Assembly: GCA_903831255.1 (NCBI GenBank)
Contig: CAIKWZ010000034.1
Coordinates: 1 to 55,392, forward strand
From: an uncultured Alphaproteobacteria bacterium
GTDB lineage: Bacteria > Pseudomonadota > Alphaproteobacteria > Caulobacterales > Hyphomonadaceae
Direction: 5' to 3'
Length of the DNA: 55,392 bases
The notes below the pieces were generated by a model. It was given only the letters and a program-made list of their open reading frames with translations, searched no databases and was not told where the DNA came from. The position numbers and the translations under genes were made by a program. Positions 43,194 through 52,489 of this stretch are shown piece by piece; position 1 is the stretch's first letter, and each line of letters begins with the position of its first letter.

Positions 43194-44333
43194 ATGGGGG
43201 GCTTTCTTCCCGACGATGCCGAGCATGCGGTCCTGATCGGGCGAATGGACTTCGGCGCTGGCCCCTCTCCGGTTGCTGTCGTGGATGGCCGCATACTGGA
43301 TGTGTCCGCCCATGCGCCGACCGTTTCTCAGTATCTCAACCTTTTGACTCCAGGCGAGCGACCCTCCGGGATTGATCGGGGCGCCCTCAGCGATCTCGCT
43401 CCGAGGGCTGTCTGGGACGGAGGATCGGGTTGTCTGTCGCCCATCGATCTTCAGTGCATCAAGGCGGCGGGCGTCACCTTCGCCCGGTCGACGCTCGAGC
43501 GCGTGATCGAGGAGGCTGCGCGCGGAGACAAGTCACGCGCAGCCTCGATCCGGAATGATCTTGCGGCCCGCATCGGAGGAGAGCTCGGCGCCGTGCGGCC
43601 CGGATCGCCTGAGGCGGTCCGTCTGAAGGCTGAACTCATCGCCGCAGGACTGTGGTCGCAGTATCTTGAGGTTGCGATCGGTCCGGACGCCGAGATCTTC
43701 ACCAAGGCGCCGGTGCTGTCGTCGGTGGGGTGGGGAGCTCTGGTCGGCGTCCGTTCCGACAGCGCGTGGAATAATCCTGAGCCGGAGGCGGTTCTCGTCT
43801 GCGACGGACAGGGGCGGGCTCGCGGGGCGATGCTGGGTAATGACGTCAATCTGCGTGATTTCGAGGGACGAAGCGCCCTGCTTCTCGCCAAGGCTAAGGA
43901 CAATACGGCCTCCTGCGCCCTCGGGCCGTTTATCCGCCTGTTTGACGACAGGTTCACGCTTGAGGATGTCCGCTCGGCGATCATCGGCCTCGAGGTCAGC
44001 GGCGAAGACGGCTTCACCCTGTCTGAGACAAGCGAGATGGCGCAGATAAGCCGGGATCCCCTCGAGCTTATCTCTCAGGCCTGCGGGCCGAACCATCAGT
44101 ATCCCGATGGCTTTGTTCTGTTCTGCGGGACCATGTTCGCCCCTGTCCAGGATCGCAACGGCGCCGGGGCAGGGTTTACCCATCATGTCGGCGATATCGT
44201 TCGTATCCGCTCGCCGCGTCTCGGGGGCCTCGAGAACAAGGTGGTCGCCTGCGAAGATGCGCCCCCATGGACATTCGGCATTGGCGCCCTCATGGAGTCT
44301 CTGGCCGCGCGCGGACGGTCTCGGGAGATCTGA
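43194..44333 (+). CDS. FAH-superfamily 2-keto-3-deoxy-sugar-acid dehydratase (XylX-like)
   Basis: A 379-aa member of the fumarylacetoacetate hydrolase superfamily resembling Caulobacter XylX (2-keto-3-deoxy-D-xylonate dehydratase). Strong signatures: GVTFARSTLERVIEEAARGD, WSQYLEVAIGPDAEIFTKA, WNNPEPEAVLV (metal-binding EPE), LGNDVNLRDFEGRSALLLAK and KDNTASCALGPF. It should convert a 2-keto-3-deoxypentonate to 2-ketoglutarate semialdehyde. ATG 43194 is chosen for GGAG seven bases upstream. The next gene encodes the dehydrogenase that uses this semialdehyde, directly abutting its stop. Arabinonate-type substrates are also possible. Confidence 0.85.
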   Translation: MGGFLPDDAEHAVLIGRMDFGAGPSPVAVVDGRILDVSAHAPTVSQYLNLLTPGERPSGIDRGALSDLAPRAVWDGGSGCLSPIDLQCIKAAGVTFARSTLERVIEEAARGDKSRAASIRNDLAARIGGELGAVRPGSPEAVRLKAELIAAGLWSQYLEVAIGPDAEIFTKAPVLSSVGWGALVGVRSDSAWNNPEPEAVLVCDGQGRARGAMLGNDVNLRDFEGRSALLLAKAKDNTASCALGPFIRLFDDRFTLEDVRSAIIGLEVSGEDGFTLSETSEMAQISRDPLELISQACGPNHQYPDGFVLFCGTMFAPVQDRNGAGAGFTHHVGDIVRIRSPRLGGLENKVVACEDAPPWTFGIGALMESLAARGRSREI

Positions 44334-45770
44334 ATGACGCTGACCCTGTCGCACTTCATCGATGGCGCCCGTATCGGGGGCGCAGAGATGAGCGAACGTC
44401 GAAACCCTTCAGACACTCAGGAGGTCGTGGCGCGCTTTCCGATCGGAGGCGCGGCGGAGATCGGGCAGGCTGTGGAGGCGGCCCGCCGGGCGTTTCCGGC
44501 CTGGCGCGCTCTGACCGCTGAGGCGCGATCGGATTATCTCGACCGCGTCGGGCGCATGCTCATCGAGCGCAGCGCGGATCTGGGACGTCTTCTTTCCCGG
44601 GAAGAGGGAAAGCTTGTGTCCGAAGGCGTTGCAGAGACGGTGAGGGCGGGGCGCGTCTTTCGTTATTTTGCGGGCGAGGCCCTTCGCGTTCACGGACGAA
44701 CCCTTGGTTCGCCGCGGCCGGGGGTCGATGTCGAAACCTATCGGGAACCGCTCGGGGTTGTCGGTCTTATCACGCCCTGGAACTTCCCGATCGCTATCCC
44801 GGCCTGGAAGTCGGCGCCGGCGCTCGCCTTCGGCAATACGGTCGTGCTCAAGCCGTCCGGATTGTCCCCAGTCCTGGCCCATGAACTCGCCGGTCTCATG
44901 GAGGAGGCGGGCCTCCCACGGGGCGTCTTCAACATGGTCTATGGAGACGCTGAGGCGGGATCGGCTCTTGTCGATCACCCGGATGTCGCAGCCATCTCGT
45001 TCACCGGGTCTCAGGCGGTCGGATCCCATGTCGCGGTGCGCGCCGCCACCCGACAGGCCCGCGTCCAGCTCGAAATGGGGGGGAAGAACCCGCTGGTCGT
45101 GCTCGATGACGCCGATCTTGATCGCGCAGTGATGCTGGCTCTTGACGGATCCTTCTTCGCCAGCGGTCAGAGGTGCACGGCATCCAGCCGTATCATCGTG
45201 ACCGAGGGGATCCACGACGCCTTCGCCGCTGAGCTCGCACGGCGCGCCGGCGCGCTGCGTGTGGGGCATGCTCTTGATCCTCAAAGTCAGATGGGGCCTC
45301 AGGTCTCGGAAGCGCAGCTGGAAAAGAGCGTCGCCTATTCGGCAGGCGCAGCGGCTGAGGGAGCGGTGATCCTCTGCGGCGGTCAGGCTCTTCAGCTGGC
45401 GACGCCCGGGCATTACATGGCCCCGACGCTCATCGCCGACACCAGGCCCGACATGCGTATCAACTGCGAAGAGGTTTTTGGACCGGTCGCCGCCCTTATG
45501 CGCGTCAGGAATTTCGACGAAGCCCTTGAGGTCGCCAACGCCACCCGCTTCGGGCTCTCGGCGGGAATCGTGACGCAGTCCCTGTCTCATGCCCGCCGCT
45601 TTCGGGCAGGGGTCCGCGCGGGCATGGTGATGGTCAATCTGCCAACGGCCGGAGTTGATTATAACGCGCCCTTCGGCGGGGTCGCGTCGTCAAGCTACGG
45701 GCAGCGCGAGCAGGGCTACGCCGCCGTTGAGTTCTATACCCAGGTCAAGACCGCTTATGTCTGGAGCTGA
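44334..45770 (+). CDS. Aldehyde dehydrogenase, probable 2-ketoglutarate semialdehyde dehydrogenase
   Basis: A 478-aa NAD(P)-dependent aldehyde dehydrogenase with TPWNFP (Asn150), FTGSQAVG, catalytic Glu247 in LEMGGKNP and Cys281 in SGQRCTASSR. Together with the preceding dehydratase this makes the last two steps of the Weimberg-type route, delivering 2-ketoglutarate to the TCA cycle. The assignment to the semialdehyde rests on adjacency and resemblance; related dehydrogenases take succinate semialdehyde or other aldehydes. Confidence 0.9.
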   Translation: MTLTLSHFIDGARIGGAEMSERRNPSDTQEVVARFPIGGAAEIGQAVEAARRAFPAWRALTAEARSDYLDRVGRMLIERSADLGRLLSREEGKLVSEGVAETVRAGRVFRYFAGEALRVHGRTLGSPRPGVDVETYREPLGVVGLITPWNFPIAIPAWKSAPALAFGNTVVLKPSGLSPVLAHELAGLMEEAGLPRGVFNMVYGDAEAGSALVDHPDVAAISFTGSQAVGSHVAVRAATRQARVQLEMGGKNPLVVLDDADLDRAVMLALDGSFFASGQRCTASSRIIVTEGIHDAFAAELARRAGALRVGHALDPQSQMGPQVSEAQLEKSVAYSAGAAAEGAVILCGGQALQLATPGHYMAPTLIADTRPDMRINCEEVFGPVAALMRVRNFDEALEVANATRFGLSAGIVTQSLSHARRFRAGVRAGMVMVNLPTAGVDYNAPFGGVASSSYGQREQGYAAVEFYTQVKTAYVWS

Positions 45771-45817
45771 GGGTTCCGGAAGCCGGAGATGCGCCGGTCA
45801 AGTTGAGGAAGAGTGCG

Positions 45818-46999
45818 ATGTCCCTTCGCCACCCGCCGCGCCTGCGACCCGAAATTGAGACGCTGGGTCTGTCCAAGATCCGGGAGGTTGCAAACGCGGC
45901 CTTCGGTCGGGACGATATCCTGCGTTTCTGGTTCGGAGAATCCGACCGCGAGACGCCGCTTCCGATCCGACAGGCCGCTATTGAGGCACTCCAGTCCGGC
46001 CGGATGTTCTACACCCACAACAGCGGCAACCCGGATCTTCGCCAGACGATCGCAACTTATCTGTCAGGCCTGCATGGCCGCGCCATCGCGCCAGCCTCGA
46101 TTTCTGTCACCAGTTCCGGCGTCAATGCCCTCATGCTGGCCATGCAGGCGATCCTGTCACCCGGAGACAAGGTCGTCGCGGTGGTTCCTGTCTGGCCCAA
46201 TCTGACCGAGATCCCACACATTCTTGGAGCTCAGGTCGTCCGGGTTGCGGTTGAACCGGCTTTTGACGGCTGGCGCCTCGATGTCGATCGTCTGCTGGCC
46301 GCCATCACGCCGGAGGTGAAGCTTCTCCTGCTTAATTCACCGGGTAATCCGACCGGCTGGACGATGAGACCGGAAGATCGCTCCGTCATCCTCGAGCACT
46401 GTCGTCGCCTCGGCGTGTGGATCATCGCCGACGACGTCTATGAACGCCTGACCTTCGATCCCTCGCGACGCTCGGCGCCCTCCTTCCTCGAGATCTCCGA
46501 CCCCGAGGACAGGGTTATCGGCGTGAACAGCTTCTCCAAGGCCTGGCTGATGACAGGGTGGCGGCTGGGGTGGATGGTCGCTCCTCCTGGCCTTGAGATC
46601 GAGCTTGGAAAGCTCATTGAGTACAATACGTCGTGCGCTCCGGATTTCGTGCAGGCTGCCGGGCTGGTCGCGGTTCGCGACGGGGAGAGGGATGTGCTCG
46701 CTCTGCGACGCGACCTTCAGGACACACGCGATCTCATGCTCGCACGTCTGGGCGCCATGCCGGGGGTCTCCGCAATCCCGCCCGAGGGCGGGATGTATGT
46801 CTTCTTTCGGATCGCCGGTCAGGACAACTCTCTGGATCTGGCCAAGCGCCTCATTCATGAGGCCGGTCTGGGTCTTGCGCCGGGGGCCGCCTTCGGGCCT
46901 GAGGGCGAGGGATGGCTCCGATGGTGCATCGCCACGGCGCCGGCGCGCCTCGAGCAGGGGCTCAGTCGTCTTGAGACCTGGCTTGCGCAGTCGCGTTGA
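45818..46999 (+). CDS. Class I/II pyridoxal-phosphate aminotransferase
   Basis: A 393-aa fold-type I PLP enzyme: LLLNSPGNPTGW, ADDVYERL, and NSFSKAWLMTGWRLGW carrying the PLP lysine, with a C-terminal Arg-containing WLRWCIA. AGGAAG precedes ATG 45818. It shares a strand with the XylX-like genes, 47 bases after the dehydrogenase, and 2-ketoglutarate made there is a common amino acceptor. The amino donor is unknown. Confidence 0.9.
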   Translation: MSLRHPPRLRPEIETLGLSKIREVANAAFGRDDILRFWFGESDRETPLPIRQAAIEALQSGRMFYTHNSGNPDLRQTIATYLSGLHGRAIAPASISVTSSGVNALMLAMQAILSPGDKVVAVVPVWPNLTEIPHILGAQVVRVAVEPAFDGWRLDVDRLLAAITPEVKLLLLNSPGNPTGWTMRPEDRSVILEHCRRLGVWIIADDVYERLTFDPSRRSAPSFLEISDPEDRVIGVNSFSKAWLMTGWRLGWMVAPPGLEIELGKLIEYNTSCAPDFVQAAGLVAVRDGERDVLALRRDLQDTRDLMLARLGAMPGVSAIPPEGGMYVFFRIAGQDNSLDLAKRLIHEAGLGLAPGAAFGPEGEGWLRWCIATAPARLEQGLSRLETWLAQSR

Positions 47000-47005
47000 C
47001 CGGGC

Positions 47006-47029
47006 GCCCTGACCGAGGGGAACCAGGGC
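47006..47029. terminator. Small hairpin between convergent aminotransferase and sulfatase genes
   Basis: GCCCTG and CAGGGC form a six-base-pair stem around twelve bases within the 30-base gap between two convergent stops. No T-run; suggested by position only. Confidence 0.3.
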
Positions 47030-48523
47030 TCAGTTATAGGCCTTGAGTTTCTGGCCGTCATATTCCCGCACTGACTGCCGACGGCTTTCCCACTGTGGCG
47101 AGGACATCTGACGCGACCAGGCGTCGAACGTTTTTCGCATGGCGGCGACGATTTCCGGTCGCGACTGAGCGAGATTGACGCGCTCGGTCGGGTCCGCGAG
47201 CAGGTCGAAGAGCATGATGTGCTCGCCCGCTCCCTGACCGTCTGGGCCTGCTTTTTCGGCTACCCAGAGTTTCCAGCCGCCCTCGATCATCGCCTGGGTG
47301 GGGCCCGCTCGCCAGAACAGGGTGCGAAGGGCTGTGTCGAGACCGTTGAAGCGGCTGAGCAGGTTGCGCCCGTCGAGGGAGTCAGCTGGCGTTACGCCCG
47401 CCGCTGCAATCGCGGTTGCGGCGATGTCGAGGCTCGAAGCCGGAGCGTTTTCCACGCGTCCTTTCGGCAGCCCCTGCGGCCAGGACATGATGAAGGGCAC
47501 TCTGACGCCGCCCTCAAGATGCTCGCCTTTGAAACCGCTGAGCGGCGCATTCGTGCATGCGCCGAGGACATAGGATGCGCACCCGTTATCGCTCAGGAAA
47601 ACGACCAGCGTCCTGTCTGCAATGCCCTCACGGCGAAGGGTCGAGCGGATTTCTCCTATCCCGTCGTCCATAGCGGAAACCATGGCGGCGTAGATTCTCT
47701 GCCCGCGATCTTCGACATGCCGATAGCGGTCGAGATACTTCTTCGTGACCTGTAGCGGCGTATGAGGCGCATTGTAGGCGACATAGAGGAAGAAGGGCCT
47801 CGCCTTGTTCCTTGCGATAAATGAGACCGCTTCACGCGTGAAGGCTTCGGTCAGGTAGGCTGGCTCAGCGATTTCCTCGCGCTGTCGATAGATCGGCGCC
47901 GAGGCTCGCATCTCCTTCATCCGGACATCGGCAGGGCGTGTGTCAGGGCCCGGAGGTCCGGCCGTCGTTCGGGTCGAGTATTCGGATCCGGGCGGAGTGT
48001 ATTCATCATCCCCCGGCTCGAGGTCCAGCATGAAGCTGGTGGCGCCTGTCAGCACGCCGAAATACTCGTCAAATCCCCGGTCGAGAGGATGGTAGCCTTT
48101 TGACGACCCCAGATGCCATTTGCCGACCAGGCTTGTGGCGTACCCGGCGGATTTCATCCGGCCCGCCAGCATAACCTGGCTCGGGTCGACCCCGCCGTCG
48201 CGGTCGCGCCCGACCGGATTGAATTCGTATCCGAACCGTTCCTGATAGCGCCCTGTCATCAGAGCCGCCCGTGAGGGCGCGCATACCGGGTGGGTGACGT
48301 ATCCCCTCGTGAAGCGCACGCCGTCGGCCGCGAGCGCATCAATGTTCGGGGTTCGGATAATCGGGGATCCATAGACCGAAGTGTCGCCATAGCCCAGATC
48401 GTCCGCCAGGATAACGATCACGTTGGGTCTCTCTGTCGCCTTCTGCGCCGAGGCGTCCTGCCCGGCGCCCCAGAGCGCCAGGGCGATGGACGCGGCGATC
48501 ATCGAGAGCCGTGAATGCGTCAT
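47030..48523 (-). CDS. Secreted formylglycine-dependent sulfatase
   Basis: A 497-aa type I sulfatase. A Sec signal peptide (cleavage near ASA, about residue 26) is followed by PNVIVILADDLGYGDTSVYG with metal-ligand Asp pair and by CAPSRAALMTGR, in which Cys81 is the site converted to formylglycine. Further motifs are SLVGKWHLG and FLSDNGC. It cleaves sulfate esters outside the cytoplasm. Similarity of the core suggests the arylsulfatase/N-acetylgalactosamine-6-sulfatase group, but the substrate is not predictable. No maturase gene is in the window. It is divergent from a TetR regulator next to an alkyl-sulfatase operon. Confidence 0.92.
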   Translation of the reverse strand: MTHSRLSMIAASIALALWGAGQDASAQKATERPNVIVILADDLGYGDTSVYGSPIIRTPNIDALAADGVRFTRGYVTHPVCAPSRAALMTGRYQERFGYEFNPVGRDRDGGVDPSQVMLAGRMKSAGYATSLVGKWHLGSSKGYHPLDRGFDEYFGVLTGATSFMLDLEPGDDEYTPPGSEYSTRTTAGPPGPDTRPADVRMKEMRASAPIYRQREEIAEPAYLTEAFTREAVSFIARNKARPFFLYVAYNAPHTPLQVTKKYLDRYRHVEDRGQRIYAAMVSAMDDGIGEIRSTLRREGIADRTLVVFLSDNGCASYVLGACTNAPLSGFKGEHLEGGVRVPFIMSWPQGLPKGRVENAPASSLDIAATAIAAAGVTPADSLDGRNLLSRFNGLDTALRTLFWRAGPTQAMIEGGWKLWVAEKAGPDGQGAGEHIMLFDLLADPTERVNLAQSRPEIVAAMRKTFDAWSRQMSSPQWESRRQSVREYDGQKLKAYN

Positions 48524-48799
48524 GTCGGTTCTCCCTTTCAGGGGATCGTCTTCGATCTGTCCTGTCTGCCTTTGACCCAGTCATGGCGCGACAATAGCGG
48601 GTTGTCCATCTGCGCCACTGAGGCCTGGGCGTTGTCGCTGGTCGCCTTTCGGTCTTCCTGAGGCTGTGATCCCCGACTGGGAGGGGAGCTTATGGGGGCG
48701 CCTTGATCCTTGTTGCGCTCTCGCGCATGTTCACAGCCGGGGGTGTGCGCCGGGTTATGAGCCGGTCGCGTGTCTCGTGTTCAGGTCCGGGGTGTCTGA
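48524..48799. other. Divergent intergenic region, sulfatase/TetR
   Basis: No gene or clear palindrome seen. It should hold the promoters of the sulfatase and regulator genes. Confidence 0.4.
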
Positions 48800-49525
48800 A
48801 TGGACGGGCGAGGGGAAGGCCAGCTGAAGCCGTCGCCCGCGAGGCGCAAGAGCTCTATGTCCTTTGGACGCGAGACCCTTCCTGGTCTCTCCGCGCCAAA
48901 AGGCACCAGGCCCCGTGTCAATGTCGCTGAGCGTCGGATAAGTTACATCCGCATCGCCAGCCGGGTTTTTCTCGAGCGCGGCGTCGGTCAGGCGACGATG
49001 GAGGATGTCGCGCGTGCGGCTGGCGTGCCTAAGGTCCTCATCTACCGGATCTTTCCATCCAAGAAGGCCCTCCTCGACGCTATTTTCGAGACCGTGACGG
49101 CGACTATTCACGAGAGCTATCGAACGCCGTGTTTTGTCTATGGGGGTCGGGTCAGGGACATTGTCGAGCGAGCGCGTCGCTGTCCCGAGCCCTTCATTCT
49201 GGTGTTTCGCTACAGTCAGGTCGGGATTGACCCAGGGGGATGGAGCGAGACGATTACGGATCTGTTCTCCGGCTATACGCGGGAGCGCTGGTTCAGGCCA
49301 GGACCCGAGGCTGACAAGGGGGCTGAAGAGCGAGCTGAGTTCGCCTCGCGCCTTAACGTGCCTCCCCTCCTCGACACCATGGTGCGCTGGCTGGAAAATC
49401 GGGACGGACTGGATGACCTGACGCGCTTCAAATGGTGGGCGCGGATCTCTCGGGACTACCATATGGCCTCGCGTGAGGCTTACCGGCTTGGGACCGCCAA
49501 CGAGGATTACAGCATGCCTGAATGA
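48800..49525 (+). CDS. TetR-family transcriptional regulator
   Basis: A 241-aa regulator. The DNA-binding domain reads RISYIRIASRVFLERGVG, QATMEDVARAAGVPKVLIYR, then FPSKKALLDAIFE, a standard TetR helix-turn-helix; the rest is the ligand-binding helical domain, family-specific and unassigned. ATG 48800 has GGGGTG seven bases upstream; an internal ATG at 48857 would remove a low-complexity 19-residue extension and is an alternative. A perfect palindrome lies 62 bases after its stop, before the alkyl-sulfatase gene, and is the obvious target. Confidence 0.88.
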   Translation: MDGRGEGQLKPSPARRKSSMSFGRETLPGLSAPKGTRPRVNVAERRISYIRIASRVFLERGVGQATMEDVARAAGVPKVLIYRIFPSKKALLDAIFETVTATIHESYRTPCFVYGGRVRDIVERARRCPEPFILVFRYSQVGIDPGGWSETITDLFSGYTRERWFRPGPEADKGAEERAEFASRLNVPPLLDTMVRWLENRDGLDDLTRFKWWARISRDYHMASREAYRLGTANEDYSMPE

Positions 49526-49587
49526 GAGGGGCGTTTCCGCGTTCCTCGATCGGGCGGCGAATGGACTTGGCGGTCTGGCCACTCGTT

Positions 49588-49605
49588 TGATACGCTTCCG
49601 TATCA
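49588..49605. promoter_or_regulatory. Perfect palindromic candidate TetR operator
   Basis: TGATACG, four bases, CGTATCA: a perfect 7-4-7 palindrome, extending to near-symmetry with flanking TT and AA-type bases. It overlaps a possible -10 of a weak promoter (TTGGCG at 49567-49572) and lies about 63 bases upstream of the alkyl-sulfatase start. Size and spacing fit TetR-family dimers. Confidence 0.6.
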
Positions 49606-49668
49606 CAATGAACTCCCGAGCTGCGTGACGGCGCATCGAGACGGAGCGGTCTGACAGGGGAGGCGTTC

Positions 49669-51543
49669 ATGGCGGATCGGGACACCGGGGCGGATCTTTC
49701 CCGCAAGGATGCAAGCGCGGCTACAATTGCGGCGCAGAGGCGCGCGGCAGCCGGTCTGCCCGAGGATGACGGGGCTGACTTCGCTCTCGCCCGCAAGGGA
49801 TTTCTGGGCACGATCGAGGATGCGGAGATACCCGGCGCCTGGAGTATGAAGCCCTACGCGTTTCTGGAGGGCGAGCGGCCTGATACCGTTCATCCCAGCC
49901 TCTGGCGTCAGGCCCGTCTGAACGCGATTCATGGACTGTTCGAGCTTGGATCGGGCGTCTTTCAGGTTCGCGGGTTTGACATCTCGAACATCACCTTCAT
50001 CGAGGGTCGGACAGGATTTATCGTCATTGATCCTCTCACATCGGCTGAACCGGCAGCAGCGGCGCTGAAGCTGATGCGCGAGCATCGCGGCGACAAGCCC
50101 GTGACCGGCGTCATCTATACCCACAGTCATGTCGATCATTATGGCGGGATTGCCGGGGTCGCCTCAGCGGATGATCTTGCTGCAGGTCTTCGGATCCTCG
50201 CCCCTGACGGGTTCCTCAAGGCGGCGGTGAGCGAGAATGTTCTCGCCGGAAACGTCATGAGCCGGCGGGCGACCTACATGTATGGCGCGCTTCTTCCCCA
50301 GGACGGAAAGGGCCACATCGATTCCGGCCTTGGCAAGGCTGTCTCACGGGGCCGGGTCAGTCTCGTGCCGCCGACGGAAAGCATCAGCCGCACCGGACAG
50401 AGGGCGAGCGTCGACGGGATCGAGATCGTGTTTCAGGTGACCCCTGAAACCGAAGCGCCGGCGGAGATGAACTTCTTCTTTCCCGATCTTGGCGCGTTAT
50501 GCATGGCGGAGAACTGCACCTGCAATCTCCATAATCTCTATACGCCCCGAGGCGCTCAGGTTCGGGACGCCAAGGCGTGGAGCCGCTATATCGACGAGGC
50601 GCTCGGCATGTTCGGCGGCGGCGCCGAGATTCTGTTCGCCAGTCACCACTGGCCGAGATGGGGGCAGGACGAGGGACGTCGTTTCCTGACTGCGCAGCGA
50701 GACCTCTACAAGTTCATTCATGATCAGACGCTTCGGATGGCCAATCACGGGCTGACGGCGAAGGAGATCGCCGAGCGTCTCGCCCTTCCGCCCACTCTCG
50801 AGCGCGAGTGGCATACCCGAAGCTATTACGGGACGCTCAATCACAATGCGAAGGCGGTCTATCAGCGTTATCTGGGGTGGTTCGACGCCAATCCCGCCAA
50901 TCTTCATCCTCATCCTCCCGAGGCGGCCGGCGCCCGGTATGTCGAGGCGATGGGCGGGCCGGAGGCCGTGATGCGAGCCGGGCAAGCCGCTTTCGATCGC
51001 GGGGACTATCGGTGGGTGGCGGAGCTCGTCGGCCATCTTGTCTTCTCCGATCCGACCCATAGAGGGGCCCGGGCGCTCCAGGCGGATGCCTTCGAACAGC
51101 TCGGCTACCAGTCGGAGAGCGGGCCCTGGCGCGACTTTTATCTCACTGGGGCCATGGAGCTGCGCGCGCCGCGTCCCCCATCCGCTGTTCCGCGACAGGC
51201 GGCTGCGGGTCAGTTGAGAACTCTTCCCGCCGATGACCTGCTTGATTCCCTCTCGGTCCGGCTCAATGGCGAGCGGGCGTGCGAGGTGCAGCTCGCCTTC
51301 ACGCTCGTCTTCTCGGATACGGGAGAAAGTTTCGCCGTGTCAGTCGAGAACGCGGTTCTTCATCATGCGCCAGGCGCGAAAGGTTCTGAGGTCGTCCTGA
51401 CGCGAAAGACCCTGATCGATCTCGTGCTTGGGGAGGCCGTTGCCGATAGCGCAGCGCCTTCGGGGCCGGGGGTCGAGGATCTGAGCCGTCTATTGTCCCT
51501 GCTGGATCGTTTCGATCTCTGGTTTGAGATCTCGGCCCCTTAA
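49669..51543 (+). CDS. Metallo-beta-lactamase-fold linear alkyl sulfatase (SdsA1/BDS1-like)
   Basis: A 624-aa type III sulfatase. The zinc-binding motif THSHVDHYGG (His152, His154, Asp156, His157), AENCTCNLHNLYTPRGAQVRD with Glu ligands, SHHWPRWG, and LNHNAKAVYQRYLGWFDANPANL are hallmarks of the alkyl-sulfatase family; an all-alpha dimerisation domain and a C-terminal sterol-carrier-like domain follow. It cleaves sulfate from primary alkyl sulfates such as dodecyl sulfate. Unlike secreted SdsA1, no signal peptide is visible, suggesting a cytoplasmic enzyme. Hydratase and SDR genes follow on the same strand, fit to process the freed alcohol or acid. Confidence 0.92.
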   Translation: MADRDTGADLSRKDASAATIAAQRRAAAGLPEDDGADFALARKGFLGTIEDAEIPGAWSMKPYAFLEGERPDTVHPSLWRQARLNAIHGLFELGSGVFQVRGFDISNITFIEGRTGFIVIDPLTSAEPAAAALKLMREHRGDKPVTGVIYTHSHVDHYGGIAGVASADDLAAGLRILAPDGFLKAAVSENVLAGNVMSRRATYMYGALLPQDGKGHIDSGLGKAVSRGRVSLVPPTESISRTGQRASVDGIEIVFQVTPETEAPAEMNFFFPDLGALCMAENCTCNLHNLYTPRGAQVRDAKAWSRYIDEALGMFGGGAEILFASHHWPRWGQDEGRRFLTAQRDLYKFIHDQTLRMANHGLTAKEIAERLALPPTLEREWHTRSYYGTLNHNAKAVYQRYLGWFDANPANLHPHPPEAAGARYVEAMGGPEAVMRAGQAAFDRGDYRWVAELVGHLVFSDPTHRGARALQADAFEQLGYQSESGPWRDFYLTGAMELRAPRPPSAVPRQAAAGQLRTLPADDLLDSLSVRLNGERACEVQLAFTLVFSDTGESFAVSVENAVLHHAPGAKGSEVVLTRKTLIDLVLGEAVADSAAPSGPGVEDLSRLLSLLDRFDLWFEISAP

Positions 51544-51586
51544 GGGCGACAGCGCGACCCTTCGTTTTTTCTCTGGAGACCTGCTT

Positions 51587-52471
51587 ATGGCTGACCCGAC
51601 ATTCGAGACCATCCTTTACGAGGTCCAGGACGGAATTGCGACGATCACTCTCAACCGTCCGGATCGGCTCAACGCCTGGACGCCGAAGATGATGATGGAT
51701 CTGATGTCGGCGTTCGATCACACTGACGCCGACGATCAGGTGCGATGCGTGATCATCACCGGGGCTGGCCGCGGATTTTGCGCGGGAGCTGATCTCGCCG
51801 CAGGCTCAAAGACGTTTGCCGCCGGTGAGCGTGAAGCCGAGCGCGCCGCTCTGGGCGATACGGAGGATGTCACCCGTGACGGCGGCGGACGTTTCACCCT
51901 GCGTCTGCTTGAGAGCCTCAAACCCGTTATCGCGGCGGTGAACGGACCCGCCGTCGGCGTCGGAGCGACGATGCAGCTGGCGATGGATATCCGTATCGCG
52001 TCGACCAGCGCCCGCTTCGGTTTTGTATTTGCGCGGCGGGGACTGACTATTGAGGCCTGTTCGTCCTGGTTCCTTCCAAGGCTTGTCGGGGTCTCAACCG
52101 CTCTGGAGTGGGCGTATTCAGGGCGGGTGTTTCCGGCCGAGGAGGCGCTTCAGCGCGGACTTGTCAGATCTCTCCATGCCCCCGAAGACCTTCTGCCGGC
52201 GGCACGATCGATCGCCCGCGAGATCGCCGATAACGCGGCGCCGGTCTCGGTCGCGGCGACGCGCCAGCTGATCTGGCGCGGACTGATCCTCGACCACCCG
52301 ATGGAGTCGCATCGCGCCGACAGTCGGTCTATGCGCCTGCGCGGGGCGTCTGCGGACGCCAGGGAAGGGATCGCCTCCTTCCTCGAGAAGCGGCCTCCTG
52401 TGTATCCGGACCGGGTATCCTCCGACATGCCGGATCTGTGGCCCGACTGGACCCCTCCCGCCTACAAGTAA
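51587..52471 (+). CDS. Enoyl-CoA hydratase/isomerase family protein
   Basis: A 294-aa crotonase-family enzyme: ITLNRPDRLNAWTP, GAGRGFCAGADLAAGSK, KPVIAAVNGPAVGVGATMQLAMDIRI and FVFARRGLTIEACSSWFLPR, where the glutamate region is RRGLTIEA. ATG 51587 is chosen for GGAG about eight bases upstream; an earlier in-frame ATG would overlap the alkyl-sulfatase end. It belongs to the operon behind the palindrome. The substrate is an enoyl- or related acyl-CoA. Confidence 0.9.
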   Translation: MADPTFETILYEVQDGIATITLNRPDRLNAWTPKMMMDLMSAFDHTDADDQVRCVIITGAGRGFCAGADLAAGSKTFAAGEREAERAALGDTEDVTRDGGGRFTLRLLESLKPVIAAVNGPAVGVGATMQLAMDIRIASTSARFGFVFARRGLTIEACSSWFLPRLVGVSTALEWAYSGRVFPAEEALQRGLVRSLHAPEDLLPAARSIAREIADNAAPVSVAATRQLIWRGLILDHPMESHRADSRSMRLRGASADAREGIASFLEKRPPVYPDRVSSDMPDLWPDWTPPAYK

Positions 52472-52489
52472 ACTGAGAGGACGAGCATC

